NCBI GenBank assembly: GCA_022432975.1
Contig: CM039508.1
Location: 44,729,646-44,793,645, forward strand
Direction: 5' to 3'
DNA length: 64,000 bases
Source: Begonia masoniana
Lineage: Eukaryota > Streptophyta > Magnoliopsida > Cucurbitales > Begoniaceae
The notes beneath the pieces are model-generated. The model ran no database searches. It was not told the DNA's origin and saw nothing but the letters and a program-made list of their open reading frames with translations. This document shows positions 11,901 to 24,867 of this stretch, piece after piece. Positions within the stretch are counted from its first letter, which is position 1. The number at the start of each line of letters is the position of its first letter. The position numbers and the translations under genes are program-made.

Positions 11901-14900
11901 ATTGGTTATGAGTTAAAGAAATCTGGGAAAAGTAGGTTAAAACAAAACAGATTCTGTTCTGGCTAATTTCGGTTATTCTGTTGATGTTAGGTTACAAAAT
12001 TGATTTGACCATTAGAAACTAGACACTTTGAGGTTTCTATAATATCTTCAATTATTGAATTCGGATCTATATTCGATTTGTTACATTTTTTAATCTATTT
12101 TACAAAAACTGAAAAAGATTTCAGGAACAGTTCGGTTTTGGTAATTTTGAATCATTTGATAGTTTTTAATTTCTAAATTGAACTTGTAATGCCAAAGTAA
12201 ACTCTTTAAGAAGTCCATAGATTTTTGAATCATTGAATTCGGACCTATATTAAATTTGTTATGAATTTTTGAGGTTGATTGAAAATTTAATAAAAACTGG
12301 AATTTAAAGCTATCTACAGGGTAGTTTCGGTTTTGTTAATTTCGGTTATAATATTGTCTTTGGTTTGATAAATGGTTTATGCTATTAGAAACTAGACACT
12401 TTAAGGATTGTATAGCATTTTGAATCACCAAAATCGGGCAAGTATTTGAATTGTTACGAATTTTTGAAGTTGAACGATAAAATGTTAAATCCAAGAATTT
12501 GTTAAGAAAATGTATGAATTATTCTTAGTTGATGTATAAGTGATTTAAAGAGAGAGTTAAGTTTTATTATATGCAAGTTAGGGTTTTATGCATGGATGAG
12601 GTGATTAGTTGGTTGAGTTTTACGGATGTTTAATAAACCATAGTTGAAATCTGAAAATTTTGACTTTTGTTGAATGTTTTCTTCTATTATCATATGCTTG
12701 CTGATTCTCTATAAAAGTATTTACGGATTTATGGATAAGTTTTTGGTTATTGGTTATGAGTTAAAGAAATATGAAAAAAGTAGGCTAAAACAGAATATGT
12801 TCTATTTTGGCCAATTTTAGTTAGGTTGTTGATGTTGGGTTACAAAATTGATTTGACTATTAGAAACTAGACACTTTGAGGTTTCTATAACATCCTGAAT
12901 CATCGAATTCGGATCTATATTCGATTTGTTACGGATTTTTGAATCTATTGTACAAAAACTGAAAAAAATTTATGGGACAGTTCAATTTTGGTAATTCTGA
13001 CTCATTTGATGGTTTTTGATTTCTAAATTGACCTTGTAATGTGAAAGTAGACTCTTTAAGGAGTCCATAGCATTTTGAAACATTGAATTCGGACCTATAT
13101 TCAATTTGTTATGAATTTTTGAAGTTGATTGAAAGTTTGATAAAAACTGAATTTAGAGCTATGTACAGGGTAGTTCCGATTTTGTTAATTTCGGCTGTGA
13201 TATTGTCTTTGGTTTGATAAATGGTTTATACCATTAGAAACTAGACACATTAAGGATTGTATTCATTTTAAATTACTTAATTCGGACAAGTATTTAAATT
13301 GTTACGAATTTTTAAAGTTGGACGAAAAAATGGTAAATCGGAGAATTTGTTAAGAAAATGTATGAATTATTCTAAGTTGATGCATAAGTGATTTAAAGAG
13401 AGAGTTAGGTTTTATTATATGCAAGTTAGAGTTTTATGCATGGATGAGGTAATTATGTGGTTGAATTTTACAGATATTTAATAAACCCTAGTTGAAATCT
13501 GAAAATTTTGAGTTTTGTTAGATGTTTTCTTCTATTACCAGATGCTTGCTGATGCTATGTAAAAGTATTTATAGATTTATGAATAAGTTTTTGGTTATTG
13601 GTTATGAGTTGATGAAATCTGGAAAAAGTATGGTTAAACAAAACATGTTCTGTTTTGGCCAATTTTAGTTAGGCTGTTGATGTTGGGTTACAAAATCGAT
13701 TTTACCATTAGAAACTAGACACTTTGAGGTTTCTATAACATCTTGAATCATTAAATTCGGACCTATATTCGATTTGTTACGGATTTTGGAATCTATTGTA
13801 TAAAAATTAGAAAAAAATCCTGGTACAGTTCGGTTTGGTAATTCTTAATCATTTGATGGTTTTTGATTTCTAAATTGACCTTGTAATGTCAAAGTACACT
13901 TTTTAAGGAGTCCATAACATTTTGAATCATTGAATTCGAACAGATATTTAACTTGTTACAATTTTTGAAGTTTATTGAAAGTTTGATAAAAACTGGAATT
14001 TAGAACTATGTACAAGGTAGTTTTGGTTTTGATAATTTCGGCTGTGATATTGTCTTTGGTTTGATAAATGGTTTATACCATTAGAAACTAGACACATTAA
14101 GGATTGTATTCATTTTAAATCACCGAATTCGGACAAGTATTTGAATTGTTATGAATTTTTGAAGTTTGACGAAAAAATGGTAAATCCGAGAATTTGTTAA
14201 GAAAATGTATGAATTATTCTTAGTTGATGCATAAGTTGTTTAAAGAGAGAGTTGGATTTTATTATATTCAAGTTAGGGTTTTATACATGGATGAGGTAAT
14301 TATGTGGTTGAGATTTGCGGATGTTTAATAAACCTTAGTTGAAATCCAAAAATTTTGAGTTTTGTTGGATGTTTTCTTCTATTATCAGATGTTTACTGAT
14401 GCCATGTAAAAATATTTATGGATAAGTTTTTTGTTATTGTTTATGAGTTAAAGAAATTTGGGAAAAGTAGGCTAAAATAGAACAGGTTCTGTTTTGGCCA
14501 ATTTTGGTTATGCTGTTGATGTTGGGTTACAAAATCAATTTGACCATTACAAACTAGATACTTTGATGTTTCTGTAACATCCTGAATCATCGAATTCAGA
14601 CCTATATTCGATCTGTTACGAATTTTTGAATCTATTGTACAAAAACTAGAAAACATTTCTGGGACAGTTCAATTTTGGTAATTTTGAATCATTTGATGAT
14701 TTTTTATTTCTAAATTGACCTTGTAATGTGAAAGTAGACTCTTTAAGGAGTCCATAGAATTTTGAATCATTGAATTCGAACCTATATTCAATTTGTTACG
14801 AATTTTTGAAGTTGATTGAAAGTTTGATAAAAACTGAAATTTAGAACTATGTACATGGTAATTTTGGTTTTGTTAATTTCGACTGTTGATGTTTGATTAC

Positions 14901-15445
14901 AAAATCAATTTGACCATTACGAACTAGACACTTTGAGATTTCTGTAACATCCTGAATCATCGAATTCGAACCCATATTCGATTTGTTACGGATTTTTGAA
15001 TCTATTGTACAAAAACTAGAAAACATTTCTGAGACAGTTCAATTTTGGTAATTCTGAATCATTTGATGGTTTTTGATTTCTAAATCGACCTTGTAATGTG
15101 AAAGTAGACTCTTTAAGGAGTCCATAGAATTTTGAATCATTGAATTCGGACCTATATTCAATTTGTTACGAATTTTTGAAGTTGATTGAAAGTTTGATAA
15201 AAAATGAAATTTAGAACTATGTACATGGTAGTTTTGGTTTTGTTAATTTCGGCTATGATATTGTCTTTGGTTTGATAAATGGTTTATACTATTAGCAACT
15301 AGACACTTTCAGGATTGTATAGCATTTTGAATCTCCGAATTCAGACAAGTATTTGAATTGTTACAAATTTTTTAAGTTGGACGATAAAATGGTAAATCTG
15401 AGAATTTGTTAAGAAAATGTATGAATTATGATTAGTTGATTCATA
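8979..15445 (+). repeat. Tandem ~850-bp copies of copia LTR sequence
   Basis: A conserved marker (AAGTGATTTAAAGAGAGAG, with small changes) recurs at about 9132, 9982, 10834, 11690, 12538, 13385 and 14232. The spacings are 850, 852, 856, 848, 847 and 847 bases; the marker also occurs at 1341 in the LTR start. A last partial copy near 15445 loses homology mid-marker. An extra internal duplication of roughly 350 bases lies at about 14880-15290. The units starting near 9982 and 10834 are almost identical, while others differ more, so copies were added at different times. No coding capacity is seen; the short frames present are chance. Confidence 0.9.
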
Positions 15446-15600
15446 AGTGATTTAATTGGATGCTTGGAATTAGTGAATGTGTTTATATGCATTCATTTTG
15501 ATTATTTTATAGGATAGAAGTTAATGGATGTCGTTTATACTTTAGGTTTTTGAAAGTTTCAAAGATTTAGTGTATGGATTGAGATAAGTTGCATATGGAT

Positions 15601-15655
15601 CCAGGTAAGTAGTGTATTTATGCGCTTTGCCTTCAGGCCTACATCATAGAACGTT
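15601..15655 (+). other. LTR-family GTAAGT plus hairpin block
   Basis: CCAGGTAAGT at 15601-15610 is followed by GCCTTCAGGC (15629-15638; 3-bp stem, 4-nt loop) and CTACATCATAGAACGTTAGG. Confidence 0.6.
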
Positions 15656-15854
15656 AGGTTTATGATGATATGTTATTTTATGTTTGATTATGTCATGCAT
15701 TGTATGTTTGATTATGTCATCTATCATGATTTTGAAAGGTACGAAAATGAAACGAAAATGAATTTATAATGTTTTATGAAATGACATAGTTTGAAACGAA
15801 ACGTTAAGAACAAAATGATAAGAAATGTAAGAAAAGACTATGCAAGAGTGGGGT

Positions 15855-16020
15855 TTAGGTATGGCCGTCCCGAGAGGTGGACCGCGAGGTATGACTCATT
15901 TTCTCCCTCTTTACGTGAGTATGACTGTCCCGTGAGGTGGACCGTGAAGTGTGCCTACTCTTTCTAAAGCGAGTTTGGCCGTTCCGTGAGGTGGACCGTG
16001 AGGTATGCTTGCTCAATCTA
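15855..16020. repeat. Three-copy ~58-bp repeat
   Basis: Three imperfect copies centred on GGCCGTYCCGTGAGGTGGACC, starting near 15861, 15921 and 15977. They sit where relatives of this LTR carry much larger minisatellites. Confidence 0.85.
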
Positions 16021-16499
16021 GTACGTAAAGAAACAGAAAACAAAAAAAGAATGAATGAATAAAACGAAATGAGAACGAAAATGAAAACAGAAACGAAATG
16101 AGAAAGTAGATACTTCATATGATAGGAGTTATTTATAGTGATTTCATTTCATTATGCACTATTTACTAAGCCTTTAGCTTATAGTTGATTTATGTCGGTG
16201 AGATTTATGAGCAGATGCAGGACTAGGAGGCAGCGAGTTTAGGTTAGTTACACATTAATTTCGTTGAAGTTTTAGGGTTAGGGTTTTAGAGAAAATTCGT
16301 CGTTTTTATACGAGAGTATGCTAGAGTATTATTTAAGAGTTTGAATGGAGCTTAGAGCATGTCTTACTTAGTTTGTTAGTTAGCATTTTTTTTGTAACAT
16401 GGCTTATAGCTTAATGTACGTGTTATAGATTCGAGACTCGCCGAGGCAACACGTTCAAGGCTCACGAACTCTACGGACGCCAGATAAATTCATACGTAT

Positions 16500-16536
16500 A
16501 GGTTGGCTTTTAAAGCCTTACACCACAGAGGTACTA
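16500..16536 (+). other. Second LTR-family hairpin block
   Basis: GGCTTTTAAAGCC at 16504-16517 is followed by TTACACCACAGAGGTACTAG. The relatives at 21935 and 45235 have GGCCCTTAAGGCC at the same place, so both arms changed together. Confidence 0.6.
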
Positions 16537-17494
16537 GATGTTTATGCTTTTGGGTTGCCGTTGGGTAGTTAGGTCGTAGATTACGTCTTAAGTTAAGTGT
16601 AATGTTTTGTGTATAGTTTCGACGACCTGTTATTCATTTATGCTTTGACTTGTCCTGTACTATGTTACGTTTACGCACATTATATGTTAATGCATACACA
16701 TTTTCTAGAAAGTCATGCAAATGTTTTATGCACGTGATTTGAAGTTAAGAAAGATAAAAATGTGAATGTAAAGTACGGTTGAGCATAAGACGGGGACTGA
16801 CATGTGTTATTGTCCTTCCCTGGGACTATGTAAAAGCGTCCTCGCCAATGACAATATGTCTTTTATCCCTCCCTGGGACTCGGCAAAACTACTAACCCAT
16901 GTTATGTCATGTATGTATATGCGCCAGATCCTCTATAAGCCCCACTTATACCAACATGTGCACTTGAATGTAATGTTAAGTAATGTTCATGTATTTCAAA
17001 CGTTCATGCATAGCACGTGCATCACTGCATTATACGTCCTTACTGAGCTCTAGGCTCATAGTTGAACTTCATGTTGTAGGTACGGATCGAACGGATGAGG
17101 ACTTTGAGCCTCAGGTCGACGTGTAGGCAGTTGGCGGGACGAGCTGCGGGGTTGGTTGCTGCAATCAGGCGCATTTTGACAAGTGGGTGAAGTTTTGAAG
17201 CGTATATCACGTTTGTTTAGTCCTTTGGTATTTAGGGGATGTATAGATTTTTGTGTCGATGTTTTAAAACTTTTGTTTAGATAGTTACTTTTTGAAAAAA
17301 AAAACATACTGAACTGTTTGGGGGTTTGAAGCATTTTGTGTCTAAAGAGGTTGGAAAGAAATTTAGTAGTAATGTTGTGAGGTTATCAGGTCATGAAGAT
17401 GTGAAAGAAGAAAATAGGTAGAAGGAAGAAGTAGATCGTCAGACAAAGGGGTAGCCGATCGATCGGCAAAGTATTGAGATATAAAGGTGTCTAT

Positions 17495-17960
17495 GTCGAT
17501 CGAATTTCTGAAGTGTTTATGTCTTCTGTTTTTCATATCTTCAGATTTTAAGTCTTCTGATTTATGTCTTCCGTTTTTCATATCTTCCGATTTTAAGTTT
17601 TCTGACTTATGTCTTCCGATTTTCATATCTTCCGATTTTCATATCTTCCAATTTGTGTCTTCCGTTTTTCATATCTTCCGATTTTAAGTCTTCTGAATTA
17701 TGTCTTCCGTTTTTCATGTCTTTCGATTTTTAAGTCTTCTGGTCTATGTCTTCCGTTTTTCATATCTTCCGATTTTAAGTGTTCTGATCTATGTCTTCAG
17801 TTTTTCATATCTTCCGATTTTAAGTTTTCTGATTCATGTATCCCAAATATCATGTCTTCCAATTTTAGTAGAAGTCTTCCGATTACATGTCTTCCAATTT
17901 CATGTATTCCAATTTCATGCCTTCTGATTCCTGTCTTCCGATTTTATGTCGTCCGATTCT
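17495..17960. repeat. Degenerate TCTTCCGATTTT-type simple repeat
   Basis: Variants of TCTTCCGATTTTCATA and TCTTCTGATTTA alternate for about 460 bases. The few stop codons produce spurious Phe/Ser-rich frames. It lies near the 3' end of the truncated LTR. Confidence 0.85.
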
Positions 17961-18161
17961 AGTAGAAATCAATTCTAGAGAAGGTAACAATAGTTTTTCT
18001 CTCTTTTGAACATTTCCCACTATCTTCAAAGGTTTACAAACGACTCGAAACTTTCTTTTAGAGTTTTTAAAAAGTCAAAAATTTTTACGTCCAAAATGTG
18101 TAAGTCAAACTTAATGTCAGGTCAGAGTCCCGTGCCGGCCCGGCGGGTCTGGGTCGTCACA

Positions 18162-18881
18162 CATTAAGTATAATACATGTATAACACATACAGGTACAAA
18201 CAATTATGAATTAGCCCCTCGATTTTAACATTAAAATTAATATTTCTTGCTCTCTTTCCTTTTAGTTTATCTACTTGTGATCCACGTGACAAATAAAATA
18301 AAATATGTATAATTGACTTATAACATTAAGAATTAAGAAAATATTACGTTTGAAACTATTTCACAATAAATATAAAATATATTTATCATCAACTCCATTA
18401 TTTATTATTTATGTTGTTTTCATACATTAACTTTGTAAATTTGTTGATGTGACATGAATAAAACTACTATTTTAATTTAGCATAAAATGCTAGGTAGCTT
18501 CCAACTTAGGGGTAATTTACAAATATCACATTAATTTTTTTTGAATACTTCCAACCCTAAATTTAGGATTGTGAGCAAATCTAACGAGGATTCGCAAATT
18601 TTGTTATAAAAATCAAACGACCTATATGTGAGGGTCGGATGGGTCCCGTGTCATATACACACTCTAAAAATCATGTAGCTTACTGGACCAGCACATACAT
18701 ATCATGCGACATTTTAACAAATTTTGTAACATTGAGGTTTGATTTGTTCTCGGTTTGAGATCCAAGATACAAAATATTAGAGAAAATTCAATTTGATAGC
18801 AATAAATCACTCATACATTCATAAACTAAATCACAATTTACTCTTAAATTTAATGTCTATGATAAATTAAATTTATCCATA
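18162..18881. other. Intergenic; left copy of a duplicated flank
   Basis: No gene is seen. About 18204-18510 is clearly homologous to 46578-46830: shared runs include AACATTAAGAATTAAGAAA and TTGATGTGACATGAATAAAA. This places the block 5' of both P450 copies and marks the duplicated segment. The element at 18887 is inserted next to it. Confidence 0.75.
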
Positions 18882-19265
18882 CTAATTGTGACGACCCGAA
18901 ACCGAACCCGATCGGGATCCGAGAACCGAGCCGTCACTCCGGGACATTTGCAGAAAACGGGCACATATTTTTTTTTTTTTTTTAAACTTTATACTTTTAA
19001 AACCTTAACAGAGAGTATAAACCTTCTCTGGAAGTGAAACTGGAAAACACATTTAAGCTGGATGTGAATAATGGATAATGAGAATAATACAAAAGGTGAA
19101 CAGTGACCGGATGACTAAAAGTGTGAACAGTGACCGGATGACTAAAAATGTGAACAGGGTTCAGCGGTAGAGACTGGATAAAACTGGGCAGAAGAGGTGG
19201 TGACGTCAACCGGAAGACGAGTGACGTCAAGCGGAAGACACAGACGGTAACTGAGATCAGATGAG

Positions 19266-20812
19266 GAGATGACGTCAGCCGGAAGATGGATGACGTCAGC
19301 CGGAAGATATAAGCATTATACTGGCGGAAAACTGGGATGCCGTCAGCCGGCGGAAGATGGATGACGTCAGCCGGAAGATGGATGACGTCAGCCGGAAGAT
19401 GGATGACGTCAGCCGGAAGATGGATGACGTCAGCCGGAAGATATAAGCATTATACTGGCGGAAAACTGGGATGACGTCAGCCGGAAGATGGATGACGTCA
19501 GCCGGAAGATGGATGACGTCAGCCGGAAGATGGATGACGTCAGCCGGAAGATGGATGACGTCAGCCGGAAGATATAAGCATTATACTGGCGGAAAACTGG
19601 GATGACGTCAGCCGGAAGATGGATGACGTCAGCCGGAAGATGGATGACGTCAGCCGGAAGATGGATGACGTCAGCCGGAAGATATAAGCATTATACTGGC
19701 GGAAAACTGGGATGACGTCAGCCGGAAGATGGATGACGTCAGCCGGAAGATGGATGACGTCAGCCGGAAGATGGATGACGTCAGCCGGAAGATGGATGAC
19801 GTCAGCCGGAAGATGGATGACGTCAGCCGGAAGATGGATGACGTCAGCCGGAAGATGGATGACGTCAGCCGGAAGATGGATGACGTCAGCCGGAAGATGG
19901 ATGACGTCAGCCGGAAGATGGATGACGTCAGCCGGAAGATATAAGCATTATACTGGCGGAAAACTGGGATGACGTCAGCCGGAAGATGGATGACGTCAGC
20001 CGGAAGATGGATGACGTCAGCCGGAAGATATAAGCATTATACTGGCGGAAAACTGGGATGACGTCAGCCGGAAGATGGATGACGTCAGCCGGAAGATGGA
20101 TGACGTCAGCCGGAAGATGGATGACGTCAGCCGGAAGATGGATGACGTCAGCCGGAAGATGGATGACGTCAGCCGGAAGATGGATGACGTCAGCCGGAAG
20201 ATGGATGACGTCAGCCGGAAGATGGATGACGTCAGCCGGAAGATGGATGACGTCAGCCGGAAGATGGATGACGTCAGCCGGAAGATATAAGCATTATACT
20301 GGCGGAAAACTGGGATGACGTCAGCCGGAAGATATAAGCATTATACTGGCGGAAAACTGGGATGACGTCAGCCGGAAGATGGATGACGTCAGCCGGAAGA
20401 TGGATGACGTCAGCCGGAAGATGGATGACGTCAGCCGGAAGATATAAGCATTATACTGGCGGAAAACTGGGATGACGTCAGCCGGAAGATGGATGACGTC
20501 AGCCGGAAGATGGATGACGTCAGCCGGAAGATGGATGACGTCAGCCGGAAGATGGATGACGTCAGCCGGAAGATGGATGACGTCAGCCGGAAGATGGATG
20601 ACGTCAGCCGGAAGATGGATGACGTCAGCCGGAAGATGGATGACGTCAGCCGGAAGATGGATGACGTCAGCCGGAAGATGGATGACGTCAGCCGGAAGAT
20701 GGATGACGTCAGCCGGAAGATGGATGACGTCAGCCGGAAGATGGATGACGTCAGCCGGAAGATATAAGCATTATACTGGCGGAAAACTGGGATGACGTCA
20801 GCCGGAAGACAT
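19266..20812. repeat. 21-bp TGACGTCA minisatellite with periodic spacer, about 60 units
   Basis: Units of 21 bp share TGACGTCAGCCGGAAGATGG. Runs of 1 to 14 units are separated by about ten copies of a ~28-bp spacer (ATAAGCATTATACTGGCGG, then AAAACTGGG). Each unit contains the perfect palindrome TGACGTCA, the core bound by plant bZIP/TGA factors. Units are nearly identical. It lies within the 3' part of the LTR at 18887-22613, about 4 kb 5' of the P450 start. Confidence 0.95.
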
Positions 20813-21934
20813 ATTTACACCGAGCGAAAGACTTTGGTGACGTCAACCGGAAGACGGGGTTTTAAACTGGGCGGATGACTGAATTGACTGGGGCGGATGA
20901 CTAAATTGACTTTGACTGGGCGGATGACTGAATTGACTTTGACTGGGCGGATGACTAAGGCATATAACTGGGCGGATGACTGGATTGACAACATATAACA
21001 GGATGACATATCAACAGAAGACATAACAACAGAAGGCATAAAATTTCAAAATTTATTAAAAACCCGATTTCAAAACACAGTTTTAAAACAGCATATTTGA
21101 CAACATGACAAAGATTCGAGAAAACAAACTGCATGGATAGCTCTAAAACCAGAAACTATCCATGCACAGACTAACAGAAAATATTCCAAACAAATTTCAG
21201 AATACTTCGAACCATAATTCAACTGTCAAATACAGAAGTTTAAAACTTAAACATCAAAACCTATACATTATTCAAATTTCCAACAGAATCCCAACAGAGT
21301 TTTAAAACCAAAACCAGCAGAATCACAGTAGAGTTTACACACATGAACTTTACTTTAAAAACTTAAACCTCGGGACAGAAATATGTCTGGCTGCAGCAAC
21401 CAACCCTGAGAGCTCGATCCGCCAACTGCAACCTACACATCGGCCTGAGGCACCAAGTCCTCATCCACGGGATCCGTACCTACAACAGGGAGTTCAGCTA
21501 TGAGCCTAGTGCTCAGTAAGAACATACAATGCAAAGTGATGCACGTGCTATGCATGGACATTTTCAAATACATGAACATTACATTACATTACGTTTCACT
21601 GGACAGGAAGGTATAAGTGGGAGGAGGAGCTGGCGCAACAGGATGTACATGCCACTTTCAGGACATAACAGGAGTACTTGACAGGATGCCAGTCCTCGTC
21701 CACACTTAACCATACATTTTCTTTACAGGATTTTATCTTACTTACTTCAAAACCGGTGCTGAAAACATTTGCATGATTTTACAGGAAACGTGTATGCATG
21801 AATAAGTGAAATGCTTAAACTTAACATTCACAGATGACAGAATGAATACGACAGGAAACAGAATATAACGGAAACACGTTTAACTTAAAACATACCCTAA
21901 AACCTATCTACCCGAACCAGACCTAGTACCTCCG

Positions 21935-21980
21935 AGTTGTAGGGCCTTAAGGGCCAACGTAGATGCATGAACTTACCTGT
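21935..21980 (-). other. LTR-family hairpin block
   Basis: Read in reverse: CAGGTAAGTTCATGC, spacer, GGCCCTTAAGGCCC, then TACAACTCGGAGGTACTAG. Same layout as 45235-45285. Confidence 0.6.
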
Positions 21981-22618
21981 GTGCAGCCAAGTAGTATGCT
22001 CGAACGTCTCTGGAAAGCTCGGACCTGTAGCATGAATGTTCAGAGTTTAAACACGCTACAAATGCTAACTAATATCTCGTAGGAAATGCAGCAAACACAT
22101 TTCAACTCTTTAGAAAACACACCAACGTGTTTTCATCCAAAAACATTGAGTTTTCACCGAAAACCGAAACCCTAAACTTCGATAAAAACTCACCTTAAAC
22201 TTGTCCAAATTTATTAGCATTAAAAGACGCTCACCTTTGCTGAAGAAAACGGAGAAACGCTGGAGAAACAAAGTGTGGAAGTTTTGTTTCAATCGCTTGG
22301 AAGAGAGAAAGCCGAGAGAGATGAGGGGAAACAGAGAAGTGAATGAACATTCACGTAGGAGAAAGAACTTAACTTCTTCAACAAGCTGCCACATGTCAAT
22401 CATCTATTTGTTTTCTCCCATCAACCTTAATTTCTTCCTAATTTGCCCTTTCATTGGTTTTTAACCTAATTGACTTGTTTTGATCACACTTAGTTTGGTT
22501 TTCCCTTAAACCTTCCATCATTACAACCAAAACATACATTGTATTAATATAATATTAATCGCGGTTAAATGACCCCGGGAAAACTATTACATGGCAAAAT
22601 GCCGGGTGTTACACTAAT

Positions 22619-24741
22619 AAAAGAAGAGTGGAGTATAACTAAAACCTTAATGTTTGAGGTCATTTATATATTATATTTTAAACTATTTTGTTGAATAAAT
22701 AGAACATACATTTTTCAAATATCGACAATGAATTTTATCATCAATTTATCCATTAAATTCAACATATATATATATAACGTTTTGCATTTAATAAGGTTAT
22801 GGACTCAATTTTTAGACTTTCTAGTGATTTTTAACCCAATTTTTCACTCTATCATGCGATTAAAAGAGTTCAAAATCGCTAGATATGAAATCGGGTTAAA
22901 ATACCTTACTAAGTAAAAGACGTGATATAAACGTATTGAATTTAATAAATAAACTAATAGTAAAATGCAAATTGTTAATATCTGAAAGATAAATGTTTGA
23001 TTTGTTAAAAAAGTAATTTAAAGTCTAATATATAAATGAATTAAACATTAATGTCTAAGTTGTTGTTTATTTAAAAAATGGTAAATATTAAAATGGACTC
23101 TAAAGTAAGTGAGTATTTTTAATTGACAATTTAAACTTTTAATTTTGATAACTAATACTTCAAAGTTTGAGATATTAGCAATGAACACCTTGTCGTTAAT
23201 TTTCGTTATTCTAAAACATATTTCTCCCTCCCCAAATTTTTGTTTTGATCGAATAATTTGAAATCATAGGCCAAACCAGGCGTTCCTTGAAGTCCTCTCC
23301 CCATATATATGACGTTTATGAGATTTGCACCGCCACTGGTAATATCCAGTCCTTGCCACATTCTTCTTTTTTGCCGTTCATGGTGATGCACTATTAGACA
23401 AAAACATTATCGTCTTTCAGAGAAAGCGTCGCCTCCAAATTTAGTTGCAAGAGTTGACGAAAATAGCTTCAACCTTGCTCAAGGCCTCCATTACATACTC
23501 CATTGTTCCCAACTTCATCCACGACCACCTGAAATGTGAGGGAAAGTGAGAACGACCTCTGAAGAAGACAAATAACCAGAGGCAATTTCTTCCAAGCTCC
23601 TGAACAATCAAACATCAACAAAATGAAATTGGAGGGAACTCGAGGTTACACGAAGCCACATAGAGAGATAAGAGAGAAATTCACGGTAACATATATACTG
23701 CTAGCAGCTCAAACTTTGAGTTGTTAGTTACTAAAATTAAAAATTTAAAATATTAATAGAAAATACTACTTTATTTTAAGTTCTATTTCGATCTTCGCTC
23801 AAAAAATAGACAAGGGTTCTAACTGCACTTCAAACCGAATAGTCAACTCATCTCTCATCTTTTCCGAATTATACAATTACGTGTGATTGTTTAATTTATT
23901 CGAATGAAAGATTACGTTTTGTCGCATTAATATTTAAATCGTTTCATGTTAAAATAATCGAACTAACACTGACGACCAGAAGTTTAACTTAAATTACACA
24001 AACTTCCAAAAAAAAACATTATAATTATTTTTTGATTCACGTGAAAATAATAATAATAATAATAATAATTAGATTATTTTTCCTGGCTTTCTCCTCGTAC
24101 TAGTATTAAACTTTTTTTCCACAAAAAGCAAATGATGTTATTTTAACTTCTCTGATTTGATCCTTTCAAAAGTATTAATGCTAGGCCTCCAAGCATGGAA
24201 AAATGATGTTAACTTAAAAGATTACAATTTTTTTGTATTTCACGTTATTATTAAAATAATAATAACAATAAAAATAAAATGTTAGATCTTGTGGTTTAAG
24301 TTCATTTATAAATCAAATCTTAATTTGCTATAATTCTAGCACATATAGAATACATTTTATTTTTATTTTATCAGATATTTTAATCAATTTCTATCATTTA
24401 TAATTCTTAACGTGTCTTTTTATAGAGTTTGAAATTACCAATATGATATTGCACTCTTCTTTCTTTCAATAGAGTTTGAAATTATCAGAAAATAGATAGA
24501 AAGAGTTTAAATATGATTACTAATTTAATTTGTCAACCAACCTATATCTAAATTGCATTTTTTATTGATAATTAACAATAATATTTTGATATTTTCATAA
24601 CTCAGCTTCTTCTGTTGATGTTATCCCTCCCAAAAAAAACAAAAAAGCTGATGGCTTTTTTGGGTTCTTTCATTTGATCGTTTCGAATGTCTTCATCCAT
24701 GGTGTGCAAGCATGCAAAAATGACGAGTGCCCGCCATCTTC
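22619..24741. other. Intergenic and distal promoter of the P450 gene
   Basis: AT-rich with no gene I can identify. About 23206-23680 has higher GC and a short open frame on the minus strand (60 codons, GGANLINVIYMGRGLQG) next to an exon-like stretch; it may be a gene fragment, but I do not recognise the family. An AAT microsatellite lies at 24046-24068. A promoter segment is duplicated within this region: about 24150-24208 resembles 24675-24722 (shared TTTCRAAWGT and AAGCATGSAAAAATGA), and both resemble 59307-59365 in front of the second P450 copy. Confidence 0.6.
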
Positions 24742-24750
24742 TATATATAT
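24742..24750 (+). promoter_or_regulatory. TATA box of the P450 gene
   Basis: TATATATAT lies 118 bases before the start codon, ahead of a CT-rich leader. In the second copy the matching position reads TGTAGACACC, so the TATA box is lost there. Confidence 0.6.
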
Positions 24751-24816
24751 CATCTTCCTGCCTATCCCTGTCCACAGCCTCTTTCTGCTATAGCAATTTC
24801 TTTCCTCAAAGGTTGA

Positions 24817-24818
<2 letters not shown>

Positions 24819-24852
<34 letters not shown>
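24819..24852 (+). repeat. (CT)17 in the P450 5' leader
   Basis: A perfect CT run ends 15 bases before the ATG. CT microsatellites are common in plant 5' leaders. The second copy has a shorter one at 61417-61434. Confidence 0.9.
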
Positions 24853-24854
<2 letters not shown>

Positions 24855-24867
24855 AAAGACATTTGAA

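Larger units (their letters stand above)
15446..18161 (+). mobile_element. 5'-truncated LTR element of the same family
   Basis: The 3' end GGGTCGTCACA at 18161 matches, in reverse, the TGTGACGACCC ends at 18887 and 32235. Family blocks are present in order: CCAGGTAAGT with hairpin (15601-15655), a second hairpin (16504-16517), the tandem CCCTGGGACT boxes (about 16830-16880), and the GAGCTCTAGGCTCATAGTTG to GTTGTAGGTACGG region (17045-17090). The TGTAAC start is missing: the sequence begins abruptly inside the last copia LTR unit. No target duplication can be shown. Confidence 0.75.
18887..22613 (-). mobile_element. LTR-type element (probable solo LTR), duplication CTAAT
   Basis: Ends TGTGACGACCC (18887) and GGTGTTACA (22613) are flanked by identical CTAAT (18882-18886, 22614-22618). 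In its own orientation it starts at 22613 with TGTAACACCCGG. It then has a purine-rich transcribed-looking segment (22190-22350), a GTAAGT plus hairpin block (21935-21980), the GAGCACTAGGCTCATAGCTG to GTTGTAGGTACGG block (21470-21520), and finally a minisatellite before the end. No gag or pol is found. Two copies of the GTGAACAGTGACCGGATGA motif (19091-19160) match the unit hugely expanded in the element at 32235. Confidence 0.9.

Noticed and set aside
16266..16290. Telomere-like TTTAGGGTTAGGGTTTTAG
   Set aside because: Only two imperfect units, inside an LTR element; too short to be telomeric DNA.
19712..20795. Several 70-107-codon repeat frames
   Set aside because: These come from the 21-bp minisatellite read in two frames.
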